Shown: piece by piece, positions 31,782 to 38,663 of the stretch | Numbering within the stretch: the stretch's first letter is position 1 | Layout of the letters: each line of letters begins with the position of its first letter | Source of the DNA: Pseudooceanicola batsensis HTCC2597 | GTDB taxonomy: Bacteria > Pseudomonadota > Alphaproteobacteria > Rhodobacterales > Rhodobacteraceae | Assembly (NCBI RefSeq): GCF_000152725.1 | Contig: NZ_AAMO01000009.1 | Span: forward strand, 1 to 64,000 | Reading direction: 5' to 3' | Length of the DNA stretch: 64,000 bases | Notes under the pieces: generated by a model | Database searches by the model: none | Told to the model about the DNA's origin: nothing | What the model saw: only the letters and a program-made list of their open reading frames with translations | Translations under genes and position numbers: made by a program

Positions 31782-33004
31782 CGGCCGGCTTCCTCGCGCG
31801 CCATGGTGCCGATCAGGTCGAGCGGCGTGCCGATGAACCGCGTCACCTCCGGATCCGCCTGCCCCGCCGGCGCGCTGCTGCTGGCCCGCCAGTCGATGCC
31901 GATCGCCCGGCCGTCCTCCATGTAGGACAGGATCGCCCCCGTGGCGGCGCCGACCGCGACCAGGGCGAGCATCGCCGCGCGCAGCGGCGTGACCACCCGG
32001 CGCAGGACCGGACGGGGGGCCGGCTCGGACTTCTCCTCGACCACCAGCTCGGCACCCGGCGCGACGAAGATCCCGCGCGGGGTCAGCGTGACCTCGGCCT
32101 CGCGCGCGCCCTTCAGCCGCCGCGCCAGCGCGACCGGAAACCGTTCCACGGGGACGTCGATCACCGCGGCCTGACCCGGCCGCCAGTTGCCCAGCACCCC
32201 GCGCGGGATCATGAACCGGGCGAAATCGTCACGGAAACACAGGTCGGTCACGCGAATCGGTGCGGTGTTCACCGACAACCGCTCACGCGAGAGGATCAGC
32301 CGGATGGCGCCGTCCTGCTCTCCGATCTGGCCATCCACGATATGGCACTCGTCCAGCGCGGCCTCTGCCGCGGGCGCATAGCCCGGCGGGAACTGCGGCT
32401 CGGCCCGGGGCGCGGGCACCGGCTCCGGATCGGGCGCGACCGCACGGGCCAGGTTCCCCATGGTCAGCCGCAGGCGCGGACGGATCCCCGCGGGGCGGTC
32501 GGCGGCCGGCTTCGGCGCGGGGCGCACCGGCTCGGGCCGGGCCCGGTGGCGGAAGGTCGGGGTGATCACCTCGGCCGTCTCGCGCGCGGCCCCGGTTTCG
32601 GGTCGGGGCGCCGGCCGGGGCTTCATCGTGTCCGGGTTCAGACCCTGATCCTGCGCATAGCGATAGTTGATGGCATAGTCCTGCGCCGCCTCGGGCAGAT
32701 CAACGGCATCGGCCACGATCGACAGCATCTTCTGCTCTTCCGAGAACAGCACCTTGCGGGTCGGATAGCCGCGCATCTCGGGCACCACCATGAACTCGCC
32801 CAGCGACCGGCCGAAAAGCGCGGCGACCTTGCGCAGGACGCTGCGCCCCTCGCCCTGGTGATAGACCAGCACCTCGCAGCCGCCCGAGTCGTCGAGGCAC
32901 AGCACGACGTTCATGTCGTCCGGCCACTCGACGAACACGCCAGCCAGTTGTTCCGCTTCGAGGAAATACGCCAGCTTGTTCGCCAACCCGCCCATCTGCG
33001 CCAT
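31778..33004 (-). CDS. Hypothetical membrane-anchored protein in glycosylation operon
   Basis: A 408-residue protein not recognised. Parts: an N-terminal globular domain (residues ~1-115; ANKLAYFLEAEQLAGVFVEW, GGCEVLVYHQGEGRSVLRKV), a Pro/Arg-rich linker (~125-205), a second beta-rich domain (~215-330) with PilZ-like flavour (VIDVPVERFPVALARRLKGA) and one membrane helix near residue 350 (AAMLALVAVGAATGAILSYM), then a short tail. I start at 33004 because AGGGCGG precedes that ATG; the ATG at 33025 is in frame. It is the first gene of the operon with the two glycosylation enzymes. Anchoring or presentation of the modification machinery is a guess. Confidence 0.65.
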   Translation of the reverse strand: MAQMGGLANKLAYFLEAEQLAGVFVEWPDDMNVVLCLDDSGGCEVLVYHQGEGRSVLRKVAALFGRSLGEFMVVPEMRGYPTRKVLFSEEQKMLSIVADAVDLPEAAQDYAINYRYAQDQGLNPDTMKPRPAPRPETGAARETAEVITPTFRHRARPEPVRPAPKPAADRPAGIRPRLRLTMGNLARAVAPDPEPVPAPRAEPQFPPGYAPAAEAALDECHIVDGQIGEQDGAIRLILSRERLSVNTAPIRVTDLCFRDDFARFMIPRGVLGNWRPGQAAVIDVPVERFPVALARRLKGAREAEVTLTPRGIFVAPGAELVVEEKSEPAPRPVLRRVVTPLRAAMLALVAVGAATGAILSYMEDGRAIGIDWRASSSAPAGQADPEVTRFIGTPLDLIGTMAREEAGR

Positions 33005-33136
33005 CAAACCGCCCTGTCTGATCATGAAACAATCGCCAACTATTCTTGTTTATACTTGATCAGATGTCAATTATACATATGGTGTCTGGCAACAACCTAG
33101 AATAAATCGGCAGAGCAGCAGAATAGGTGACAACCG
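33005..33136. promoter_or_regulatory. Divergent promoter region membrane protein / motA
   Basis: About 130 bases between the glycosylation operon (-) and motA (+). The segment 33040-33085 is clearly AT-rich (TTGTTTATACTTGATCAG and TCAATTATACATATGG), unlike the rest of the window, and should hold promoters. The motA ribosome site is weak (ATAGGTGAC before ATG). Confidence 0.5.
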
Positions 33137-34003
33137 ATGACGATGTTCCTTGGACTGGCGATGGTGTTCGGCCTCGTCTTCGGCGGTTTCATGCTCTCCG
33201 GCGGCAAGATGGACATCGTGCTGCACGCCCTGCCCTTCGAAGGCATGATGATCGGCGGCGCGGCGCTCGGCTCCTTCGTGATCGCCAACTCCTTCACCGT
33301 GATCAAGGCGTCGGGCAAGGGCGTCGGCAAGGTCATCAAGGGCCCCAAGTGGAAGGCCAAGGATTACAACGACCTGCTCGCCCTGATGTACGAGCTGACG
33401 CGGCTCTACAAGGCCAAGGGCGTGCTGGCGCTGGATGACCACATCGAGAACCCCGAGGGGTCCGAGATCTTCGGCCGCTATCCCCGCATCCTCAAGGATC
33501 ACTTCGCCATCGACCTGATCCGCGACAGCTTCCGGATGCTGTCGATGCAGTTCGACGACAAGTACGCCACCGAGGACGTGATCAACCGCAAGATCAAGAA
33601 GCATCACCACGAAAGCCTCGAGGCCGCGCATGCGATCCAGACCATGGCCGACGGTCTGCCCGCCATCGGGATCGTCGCGGCCGTTCTGGGGGTGATCAAG
33701 ACCATGTCCTCGATCGACCAGCCCCCCGAGGTTCTGGGCGCGATGATCGGCGGCGCGCTCGTCGGGACCTTCCTCGGCGTGTTCCTGGCCTATTGCATGG
33801 TGCAGCCGATCTCGGGCCGTCTCACCCAGATCGAGGACGAGGACGGGGCCTTCTACCACGTGATCCGCGACATCTTTGTCGCGATGGTGTCGAACCAGCC
33901 GCCGAACATCTGCGTCGAGATCGGCCGCGGCAACATCCCCACCCGGATGCAGCCCGACTTCTATGAGGTCGAGGCGGCGCAGAAAGAACTCCCGGCTGCC
34001 TGA
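33137..34003 (+). CDS. motA: Flagellar stator protein MotA
   Basis: A 288-residue protein with four membrane segments: two near the N-terminus (residues ~3-20 and ~35-50), a cytoplasmic loop with charged residues that meet FliG (RDSFRMLSMQFDDKYATEDV), and two C-terminal helices (LPAIGIVAAVLGVIKTM with the conserved Pro175, then LGAMIGGALVGTFLGVFLAY). It forms the ion channel with MotB. Position upstream of two small genes, with start/stop overlaps, defines a motA operon ending right before the RepABC module. Confidence 0.96.
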   Translation: MTMFLGLAMVFGLVFGGFMLSGGKMDIVLHALPFEGMMIGGAALGSFVIANSFTVIKASGKGVGKVIKGPKWKAKDYNDLLALMYELTRLYKAKGVLALDDHIENPEGSEIFGRYPRILKDHFAIDLIRDSFRMLSMQFDDKYATEDVINRKIKKHHHESLEAAHAIQTMADGLPAIGIVAAVLGVIKTMSSIDQPPEVLGAMIGGALVGTFLGVFLAYCMVQPISGRLTQIEDEDGAFYHVIRDIFVAMVSNQPPNICVEIGRGNIPTRMQPDFYEVEAAQKELPAA

Positions 34004-34347
34004 TGCGTGTCGGGGTCTACCTGATGGCCGCCGCGACGGCCGTGACGCTTCCGGGCATCGTGGCCAACCAGATGGGCATGAGGATCGGCGATCTCAGCAT
34101 GTTCGAGGACGAGGCCGAGGAGGAACAGCCCGACGGGCCCGCCCCGCAACTTGTCATCTACGAGGACTCCGAGGCCGACCCCGCCGCCGAAGTCCCCGTG
34201 GACGAAGAGATGCTGCCCCGGCGCGTCAAGCGCACCGGCTCCTTCGTCGCCCTGCCCGATCCCGTGCTGGTCGCCATGCGCGACAGGATCCTGGCCGAGC
34301 GCGGTGAAGCCCCCGAACCGGAGCCCGAAAAAGGCGGGGGTCACTGA
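34003..34347 (+). CDS. Small exported-looking acidic protein in motA operon
   Basis: A 114-residue protein overlapping the motA stop (TGATG). It starts with a hydrophobic stretch (MRVGVYLMAAATAVTLPGIV) that could be a signal peptide or membrane anchor, then an Asp/Glu/Pro-rich body (EDEAEEEQPDGP) and a C-terminal helix (PDPVLVAMRDRILAERGE). I recognise no family. Tight coupling to motA suggests a stator or basal-body accessory, a possible MotE/MotK-like role, but without homology evidence. Confidence 0.65.
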   Translation: MRVGVYLMAAATAVTLPGIVANQMGMRIGDLSMFEDEAEEEQPDGPAPQLVIYEDSEADPAAEVPVDEEMLPRRVKRTGSFVALPDPVLVAMRDRILAERGEAPEPEPEKGGGH

Positions 34348-34763
34348 TGCCCGCCAAACGCCGCCGCGCGCTGTCCCTGATGGAGCGGATGTACGGGCTC
34401 GACATCGACCAGGTCACCCGCGACATGGCCGAGCTGCGCCGCCAGATGAAGACGCTCAAGGCCAACCGCGAAGACCTGCGCGAGCGCCTCACCCGCGAGC
34501 GGAACGTGACCAGCCGCGAGGCCCAGCCCTATGTCGCCTCCTTCGTCGACGCGGTGACGCGCCAGATGCGGCGGCTGGAGCACAAGATGCTGGAACTCGA
34601 ACCCGAACTGATCAAGCACGAGACCCGTCTGCGCGACCTCTACCAGCAGCAGAAGATCTATGAATCGGTCCGGCTGAAGGACCTTCGCGACGAACAGGCG
34701 GCCCGCCAGAAGCGCGAACAGGGCGAGCTCGAGGAACTCACGCTGCTGCGCTGGAACCGCTAG
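34347..34763 (+). CDS. Coiled-coil protein, FliJ-like candidate
   Basis: A 138-residue, strongly helical and charged protein (AELRRQMKTLKANREDLRER; VTRQMRRLEHKMLELEPELI; LRDLYQQQKIYESVRLKDLR). Length and end-to-end coiled coil fit FliJ, the export chaperone that sits in the FliI ring; no other fliJ is seen in the window. FliJ usually lies beside fliI, which is only 3.9 kb away but on the other strand past repABC. It overlaps the previous gene by one base (TGATG). Other coiled-coil motility accessories are possible. Confidence 0.55.
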   Translation: MPAKRRRALSLMERMYGLDIDQVTRDMAELRRQMKTLKANREDLRERLTRERNVTSREAQPYVASFVDAVTRQMRRLEHKMLELEPELIKHETRLRDLYQQQKIYESVRLKDLRDEQAARQKREQGELEELTLLRWNR

Positions 34764-34774
34764 GCGTGGCTTCA

Positions 34775-34793
34775 AGACACTATATAAGTGTCT
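34775..34793 (+). promoter_or_regulatory. Candidate RepA operator 1
   Basis: Perfect 7-5-7 inverted repeat AGACACT-ATATA-AGTGTCT upstream of repA. The half-site AAGACACTAT recurs at 34805-34814. RepABC operons are autoregulated by RepA (with RepB) binding palindromes near the repA promoter, so this is the best operator candidate. Confidence 0.55.
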
Positions 34794-34888
34794 AATTCCA
34801 CCGAAAGACACTATTCGTGGCAGATTCTGCTTGCCCGAATCCCAAAAAGCCCGCATCTAATTACGCCAAGAAGCGTATAAAACGGCAA

Positions 34889-34907
34889 AATCCGTAACAA
34901 ACGGATT
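34889..34907 (+). promoter_or_regulatory. Second 7-5-7 inverted repeat before repA
   Basis: AATCCGT-AACAA-ACGGATT, immediately upstream of the repA ribosome site (AGGGGC near 34912) and the GTG start at 34925. It could be a second operator or an RNA hairpin near the repA start. ACGG/CCGT half-sites also occur just upstream. Confidence 0.5.
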
Positions 34908-34924
34908 AGCAAAGGGGCAAAGCA

Positions 34925-36103
34925 GTGGCATACCGTCGCGAAAGGATCGACGAACTCATCGGCGACCATGCCGAAAAACTCTCGGAACGGCTGCAGCAGC
35001 ACCGGGCCCAGCTGTTTCCTCCGAACGCGCGCAAGGACATGCGCAAGTTCGCCGCCGGTGAGGTCGCGGGTCTGCTCGGCGTCAAGGACAGCTATCTGCG
35101 CAAGCTCCACCTCGACGGCAAGGCGCCCGAGGTCGAGATGCGCGGCAACGGCCGGCGCTATTACACCTCGGAAGACATCCAGGCGCTGCGGGTCCAGCTG
35201 GAACGCGGCGCCAAGGTCGAAGGCACCTACATGCCCGGCCGGCGCGAAGGCGACCACCTTCAGGTGATCACCGTCATCAACTTCAAGGGCGGATCGGGCA
35301 AGACCACCACCGCGGCCCACCTTGCACAGAAGGCCGCGCTGGACGGCTACCGCGTGCTGGCGATCGACCTCGATCCGCAGGCCTCGCTCTCGGCCCTGCA
35401 CGGGTTCCAGCCGGAATTCGACCTGCTGGACGGCGGCACGCTCTACGATGCGATCCGCTACGAAGAACCGGTGCCGCTGAGCGACGTGATCCAGAAGACC
35501 TATTTCACCAATCTCGACATCGTTCCCGGCAATCTCGACCTCATGGAGTTCGAGCACGAGACCCCCCGCGCCCTGGCCGAACGGTCGGCTAGCCTCTTCT
35601 TCACCCGTATCGGCGACAAGCTGGGCGAGGTCGAAGCCGATTACGACGTCGTCGTGATCGACTGCCCCCCGCAACTCGGGTTCCTGACGATGTCCGCCCT
35701 GTCCGCCGCCACCGCCGTTCTGGTCACCGTGCATCCCCAGATGCTCGACGTGATGTCGATGTGCCAGTTCCTGCTGATGACCTCGAACCTTCTCGGCGTG
35801 GTCAGCGAAGCGGGGGGAAACATGGACTACGACTGGTTGCGGTACGTCGTCACCCGGTACGAGCCCGGCGACGGGCCGCAGAACCAGATGGTCAGCTTCA
35901 TGCGGTCGATGTTCGGCGAACACGTGCTGAATCACACGGTTCTGAAATCGACCGCCATTTCGGATGCGGGGATCACGAAACAGACCCTCTACGAGGTCGA
36001 GAAAAGCCAGTTCACCCGGACGACCTATGACCGGGCCCGCGAAAGCCTGGATGCGGTGAACGGCGAGATCGAGGGCCTCATTCAACAGGCTTGGGGACGA
36101 TAG
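34925..36103 (+). CDS. repA: Plasmid partitioning protein RepA (ParA type)
   Basis: A 392-residue ParA-family ATPase with an N-terminal helix-turn-helix (residues ~42-92, AGEVAGLLGVKDSYLRKLHL and the following RYYTSEDIQALR), the deviant Walker A KGGSGKTTT (121-129), and the ParA signature DYDVVVIDCPPQLGFLTMSA. RepA with RepB segregates the replicon and represses the operon. Start GTG 34925 gives the standard N-terminus. repB follows after one base. Two inverted repeats upstream are probable operators. Confidence 0.96.
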   Translation: MAYRRERIDELIGDHAEKLSERLQQHRAQLFPPNARKDMRKFAAGEVAGLLGVKDSYLRKLHLDGKAPEVEMRGNGRRYYTSEDIQALRVQLERGAKVEGTYMPGRREGDHLQVITVINFKGGSGKTTTAAHLAQKAALDGYRVLAIDLDPQASLSALHGFQPEFDLLDGGTLYDAIRYEEPVPLSDVIQKTYFTNLDIVPGNLDLMEFEHETPRALAERSASLFFTRIGDKLGEVEADYDVVVIDCPPQLGFLTMSALSAATAVLVTVHPQMLDVMSMCQFLLMTSNLLGVVSEAGGNMDYDWLRYVVTRYEPGDGPQNQMVSFMRSMFGEHVLNHTVLKSTAISDAGITKQTLYEVEKSQFTRTTYDRARESLDAVNGEIEGLIQQAWGR

Positions 36104-36104
36104 G

Positions 36105-37082
36105 ATGGCACGCAAGGATCTGCTCAAGGGATTGATGGGGGATCCGCCCCCGAAAGACGACGACGCGGAAAAGTTGACAGCTGTCAACTTTGAGGCAGAG
36201 GAGGCCGCCTCCCCTGCCCGTCCGCGTTACTCCAAGGGCGCCATCGGTGCCGTCAGCCAGTCCATCGCCGAGCTGAAGAGCCGCGCGCTGATCGAGGTTC
36301 CCGCCGACATGATCGACCCGGGCGGGCTCGAGGACCGGCTCGACGAGGATCCGGCCGACATGGAGGCGCTGCAGAATTCGCTGAAGGAATACGGCCAGCA
36401 GGTGCCGGTCCTGCTGCGCCACGATCCGAACACCGAGGGGCGCTATCAGGTGGTCTATGGCCGCCGCCGCGTCGCCGCGCTCCGCGCGCTGCGGATGCCG
36501 GTCAAGGCGATGGTCCGAAACCTCAACGACCGTGACCTGATCGTGGCCCAGGGGCAGGAGAACTCGGCCCGGCGCGACCTCTCTTTCATCGAAAAGGCGA
36601 ATTTCGCACGGCAGATGCGCGACAACGGCTTTGACCGCAAGGTGATCTGCGACGCGCTGCATATCGACAAGACGGTGATCAGCCGGATGCTCGCCATCGC
36701 CGATGCCATGCCGTTCGAACTGATCCGCGCCATCGGCCCGGCCCCCTCGGTCGGGCGCGACCGGTGGAAGCTTCTGGCCGACCGCTACGAGAAACGGCGC
36801 ACCGCGGCCGAACTGGCCGGCGCGCTGAAACGCTCCAAAGACCTGCCCTCGGACCAGCGGTTCGAAGAGGCCCTGAAGGCCCTGACCGAGAAGAAGGAAA
36901 AGCCCAGGCCCGTCGAACGGACGTTCACCGGCCCCGACGAGACCCCCCTCGCCCGCGCGCGCACCAGCGGCCGCAAGACGGTGCTGACCTTCGACGCGAA
37001 GGAAACCGGCGGGTTCGAGGAATGGCTGATGGAAAACCTGAACGATCTTCACCGCGACTGGCTGAAGTCCCGCGGCGAATAA
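36105..37082 (+). CDS. repB: Plasmid partitioning protein RepB (ParB type)
   Basis: A 325-residue ParB-family protein with the ParB N-terminal nuclease-fold region (LKEYGQQVPVLLRHDPNTEG, YGRRRVAALRALRMPVKAMV), the arginine-containing AQGQENSARRDLSFIEKANF box, and a helix-turn-helix (VICDALHIDKTVISRMLAIA). It binds parS centromeres. Unusually, one parS palindrome lies within the gene (36173-36188) and is translated as EKLTAVNFE near residue 25, in the poorly conserved N-terminus. Co-transcribed with repA. Confidence 0.96.
   Translation: MARKDLLKGLMGDPPPKDDDAEKLTAVNFEAEEAASPARPRYSKGAIGAVSQSIAELKSRALIEVPADMIDPGGLEDRLDEDPADMEALQNSLKEYGQQVPVLLRHDPNTEGRYQVVYGRRRVAALRALRMPVKAMVRNLNDRDLIVAQGQENSARRDLSFIEKANFARQMRDNGFDRKVICDALHIDKTVISRMLAIADAMPFELIRAIGPAPSVGRDRWKLLADRYEKRRTAAELAGALKRSKDLPSDQRFEEALKALTEKKEKPRPVERTFTGPDETPLARARTSGRKTVLTFDAKETGGFEEWLMENLNDLHRDWLKSRGE
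36173..36188. repeat. parS centromere site 1, inside repB
   Basis: GTTGACAGCTGTCAAC, a perfect 16-bp palindrome (20 bp if the flanking AA/TT is included). It fits the GTTNNNNGCNNNNAAC pattern described for RepABC parS. One of five identical copies in the module and the only one in coding DNA. Confidence 0.88.
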
Positions 37083-37124
37083 CCCCGAAGCAGCAACCAA
37101 GGAGGCACGAGCAGAGGCAGATTC

Positions 37125-37178
37125 AAAAGAAAAGACCCCCCAGGACATATCATCCCGAGAGGCCTTGTTCGTTCTAGC
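37125..37178 (-). ncRNA. Counter-transcribed RNA of repABC (incompatibility RNA)
   Basis: About 54 nt on the strand opposite repC. The promoter is TTGACA-18-TAGATT (37185-37214). The 3' end is a strong terminator: a 12-bp stem GGCCUCUCGGGA / UCCUGGGGGGUC (37134-37164) with loop UGAUAUG, followed by UUUUCUUUU. Four of the stem pairs are G-U and would become A-C mismatches in the other strand, showing that the hairpin belongs to the minus-strand RNA. Such ctRNAs block RepC translation and set copy number and incompatibility in RepABC plasmids. The exact 5' end is inferred from the -10 position. Confidence 0.85.
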
Positions 37179-37184
37179 ACCTCG

Positions 37185-37214
37185 AATCTAGTCCCTCAGG
37201 TTGACAGCTGTCAA
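37185..37214 (-). promoter_or_regulatory. ctRNA promoter overlapping parS site 2
   Basis: Minus strand TTGACA (37209-37214), 18-base spacer, TAGATT (37185-37190). The -35 hexamer is part of parS site 2 (37200-37215), so RepB bound there could block or alter ctRNA synthesis. Confidence 0.75.
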
Positions 37215-37215
37215 C
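37200..37215. repeat. parS centromere site 2, in repB-repC gap
   Basis: GTTGACAGCTGTCAAC, identical to site 1, in the repB-repC intergenic region and overlapping the -35 box of the ctRNA promoter. Confidence 0.88.
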
Positions 37216-37263
37216 TCCGCCCAAGGCGGAGAACGGGAAAGATTTGCCTTCGTGAAGAAAAAA

Positions 37264-38409
37264 ATGAGGACAGTGACGACGACGCCCTTCGGGGCGCGGC
37301 CGGTGACGGCTTGCCTGGTGGATCACCACGCGCGCGGGCAAGGTCCCGCCCCGGTGTCCGAGGTCGACAAGTGGGAAGTTCTGAACGCCCTCTCGCTCTG
37401 CGGCCGCGACTACGGCTTGGGCGACCGCACGATCGGCGTGCTTCAGGTCCTTCTCAGCTTCCACCCGGACCGGGTGCTGCGGGACGGCCAGCCGCTGGTG
37501 GTCTTCGCCTCAAACCTTGCCATCTGCCAACGCGCCCACGGGATGCCGGAAAGCACCCTGCGCCGGCACATCGCCGCCCTGGTCGGGGCCGGCGTGATCC
37601 TCCGCCACGACAGCCCGAACGGCAAACGCTATGCCCGGCGCGGACAGGGCGGCCAGATCACCCGCGCCTTCGGCTTCGACCTGCGCCCTCTGCTTGTGAT
37701 GGCCCGCGAACTTGCCGAACGGGCCGCCGAGGAGCAGGCCAGACGCGACAGGTTGAAAACCCTGAGGGAAGAGGTCTCGCTGATGCTGCGCGACGCGGTC
37801 AAGCTGATCCTCTTTGCACAGGAGAGCGGCAGGGGCGGCCACTGGGATGCGCTGGACGACCGCGCCCAGCTCGCCCGGCGGTATCTCCGCCGCAAGCTGA
37901 GCGAAGACCAGCTGATCAGCATGCACGACGACATGACCGACCTGCTGGCCCAAATCCGGGCGCGGACCGGTGTGGACAACCCGGCGGAGAACGTCGTCGA
38001 AATCGCCCCGAAAACAGAGGAAATGAGCGGCAGCGCCGGCAAAAATGAGCGGCACTATCAGACATCAGAAAAAGAAGCTTCTGATAGAACTCCGCCGCCT
38101 CTCGGTCAGGTGCTCGACGCCTGCCCGGACGTGCTGCCCTATCTCGATCGCCGCATCACCGGGTGGAACGACTTCGTCCAGGCAATCTGCCGGGTCGCGC
38201 CGATGACGGGGATCGACGCCCGGACATGGGCCGAGGGCTGTCGCCACATGGGGTCCGAGAACGCGGCTGCGACCGTAGCGGGAATCGTGCAGAGAATAGG
38301 CCAGATTGCCAATCCCGGTGCCTATTTCCGGACGTTGGCGCGCAAGGCGGAGCAAGGGAACTATTCCCCCCATTCACTGCTCGGACCTCTCGAACGGCAG
38401 GCGGCGTGA
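37264..38409 (+). CDS. repC: Plasmid replication initiator RepC
   Basis: A 381-residue RepC initiator: N-terminal TTTPFGARPVTACLVDHHAR, then EVDKWEVLNALSLCGRDYGL, GMPESTLRRHIAALVGAGVI (winged helix), and the C-terminal conserved MGSENAAATVAGIVQRIGQI, NPGAYFRTLARKAEQGNYSP. Start ATG 37264 gives the family N-terminus; the frame is open to TTG 37201 but that overlaps parS site 2. The origin of RepABC plasmids lies inside repC; an A/T-rich inverted repeat at 38055-38087 is a candidate. Expression is limited by the ctRNA. Confidence 0.95.
   Translation: MRTVTTTPFGARPVTACLVDHHARGQGPAPVSEVDKWEVLNALSLCGRDYGLGDRTIGVLQVLLSFHPDRVLRDGQPLVVFASNLAICQRAHGMPESTLRRHIAALVGAGVILRHDSPNGKRYARRGQGGQITRAFGFDLRPLLVMARELAERAAEEQARRDRLKTLREEVSLMLRDAVKLILFAQESGRGGHWDALDDRAQLARRYLRRKLSEDQLISMHDDMTDLLAQIRARTGVDNPAENVVEIAPKTEEMSGSAGKNERHYQTSEKEASDRTPPPLGQVLDACPDVLPYLDRRITGWNDFVQAICRVAPMTGIDARTWAEGCRHMGSENAAATVAGIVQRIGQIANPGAYFRTLARKAEQGNYSPHSLLGPLERQAA
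38055..38087 (+). other. Candidate replication origin (oriV) within repC
   Basis: CTATCAGA...TCTGATAG, a perfect 8-base inverted repeat enclosing an A-rich stretch and a nested repeat ATCAGAA/TTCTGAT. It is the most A/T-rich spot in repC. RepABC origins map to A/T-rich DNA in the middle or second half of repC. Location is inferred; no RepC iterons were seen. Confidence 0.45.
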
Positions 38410-38413
38410 GAAA

Positions 38414-38429
38414 GTTGACAGCTGTCAAC
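38414..38429. repeat. parS centromere site 3
   Basis: GTTGACAGCTGTCAAC, 4 bases past the repC stop; first of three copies in the 254-base gap between repC and fliI. Confidence 0.88.
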
Positions 38430-38527
38430 TTTGCCGGATCTGCGGGCGAAATCCGCGACGGAACCACCAGCCTCGGAGTCCATGCTTCATCTGCCAATCA
38501 GGGCGACCGGCGGCGTGGAGGGGAAAA

Positions 38528-38543
38528 GTTGACAGCTGTCAAC
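38528..38543. repeat. parS centromere site 4
   Basis: GTTGACAGCTGTCAAC, identical to the other sites, 98 bases from site 3. Near-regular spacing of the three downstream copies (98 and 102 bases) suits cooperative RepB loading. Confidence 0.88.
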
Positions 38544-38645
38544 TTTCGCCGATGGGGGTGCAGGGGCGCCGTCTTCCTGGCGCAGACCCGGGCAAAAGAA
38601 ACGGCCAGGCCGATGATGCAGCCTGGCCGGTCACGCGGTTCAGAA

Positions 38646-38661
38646 GTTGACAGCTGTCAAC
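38646..38661. repeat. parS centromere site 5, at fliI stop
   Basis: GTTGACAGCTGTCAAC, only 2 bases past the end of fliI. It marks the precise junction between the RepABC module and the flagellar genes. The gap 38410-38663 contains these three sites and no gene. Confidence 0.88.
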
Positions 38662-38663
38662 TT

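Noticed and set aside
37201-37263. TTG start for repC at 37201
   Set aside because: It would translate parS site 2 and the ctRNA promoter; the family N-terminus begins at ATG 37264.
36167-38663. Repeated residue string KLTAVN in several frames as a shared protein motif
   Set aside because: It is the translation of the identical parS DNA palindrome at different places, not protein homology.
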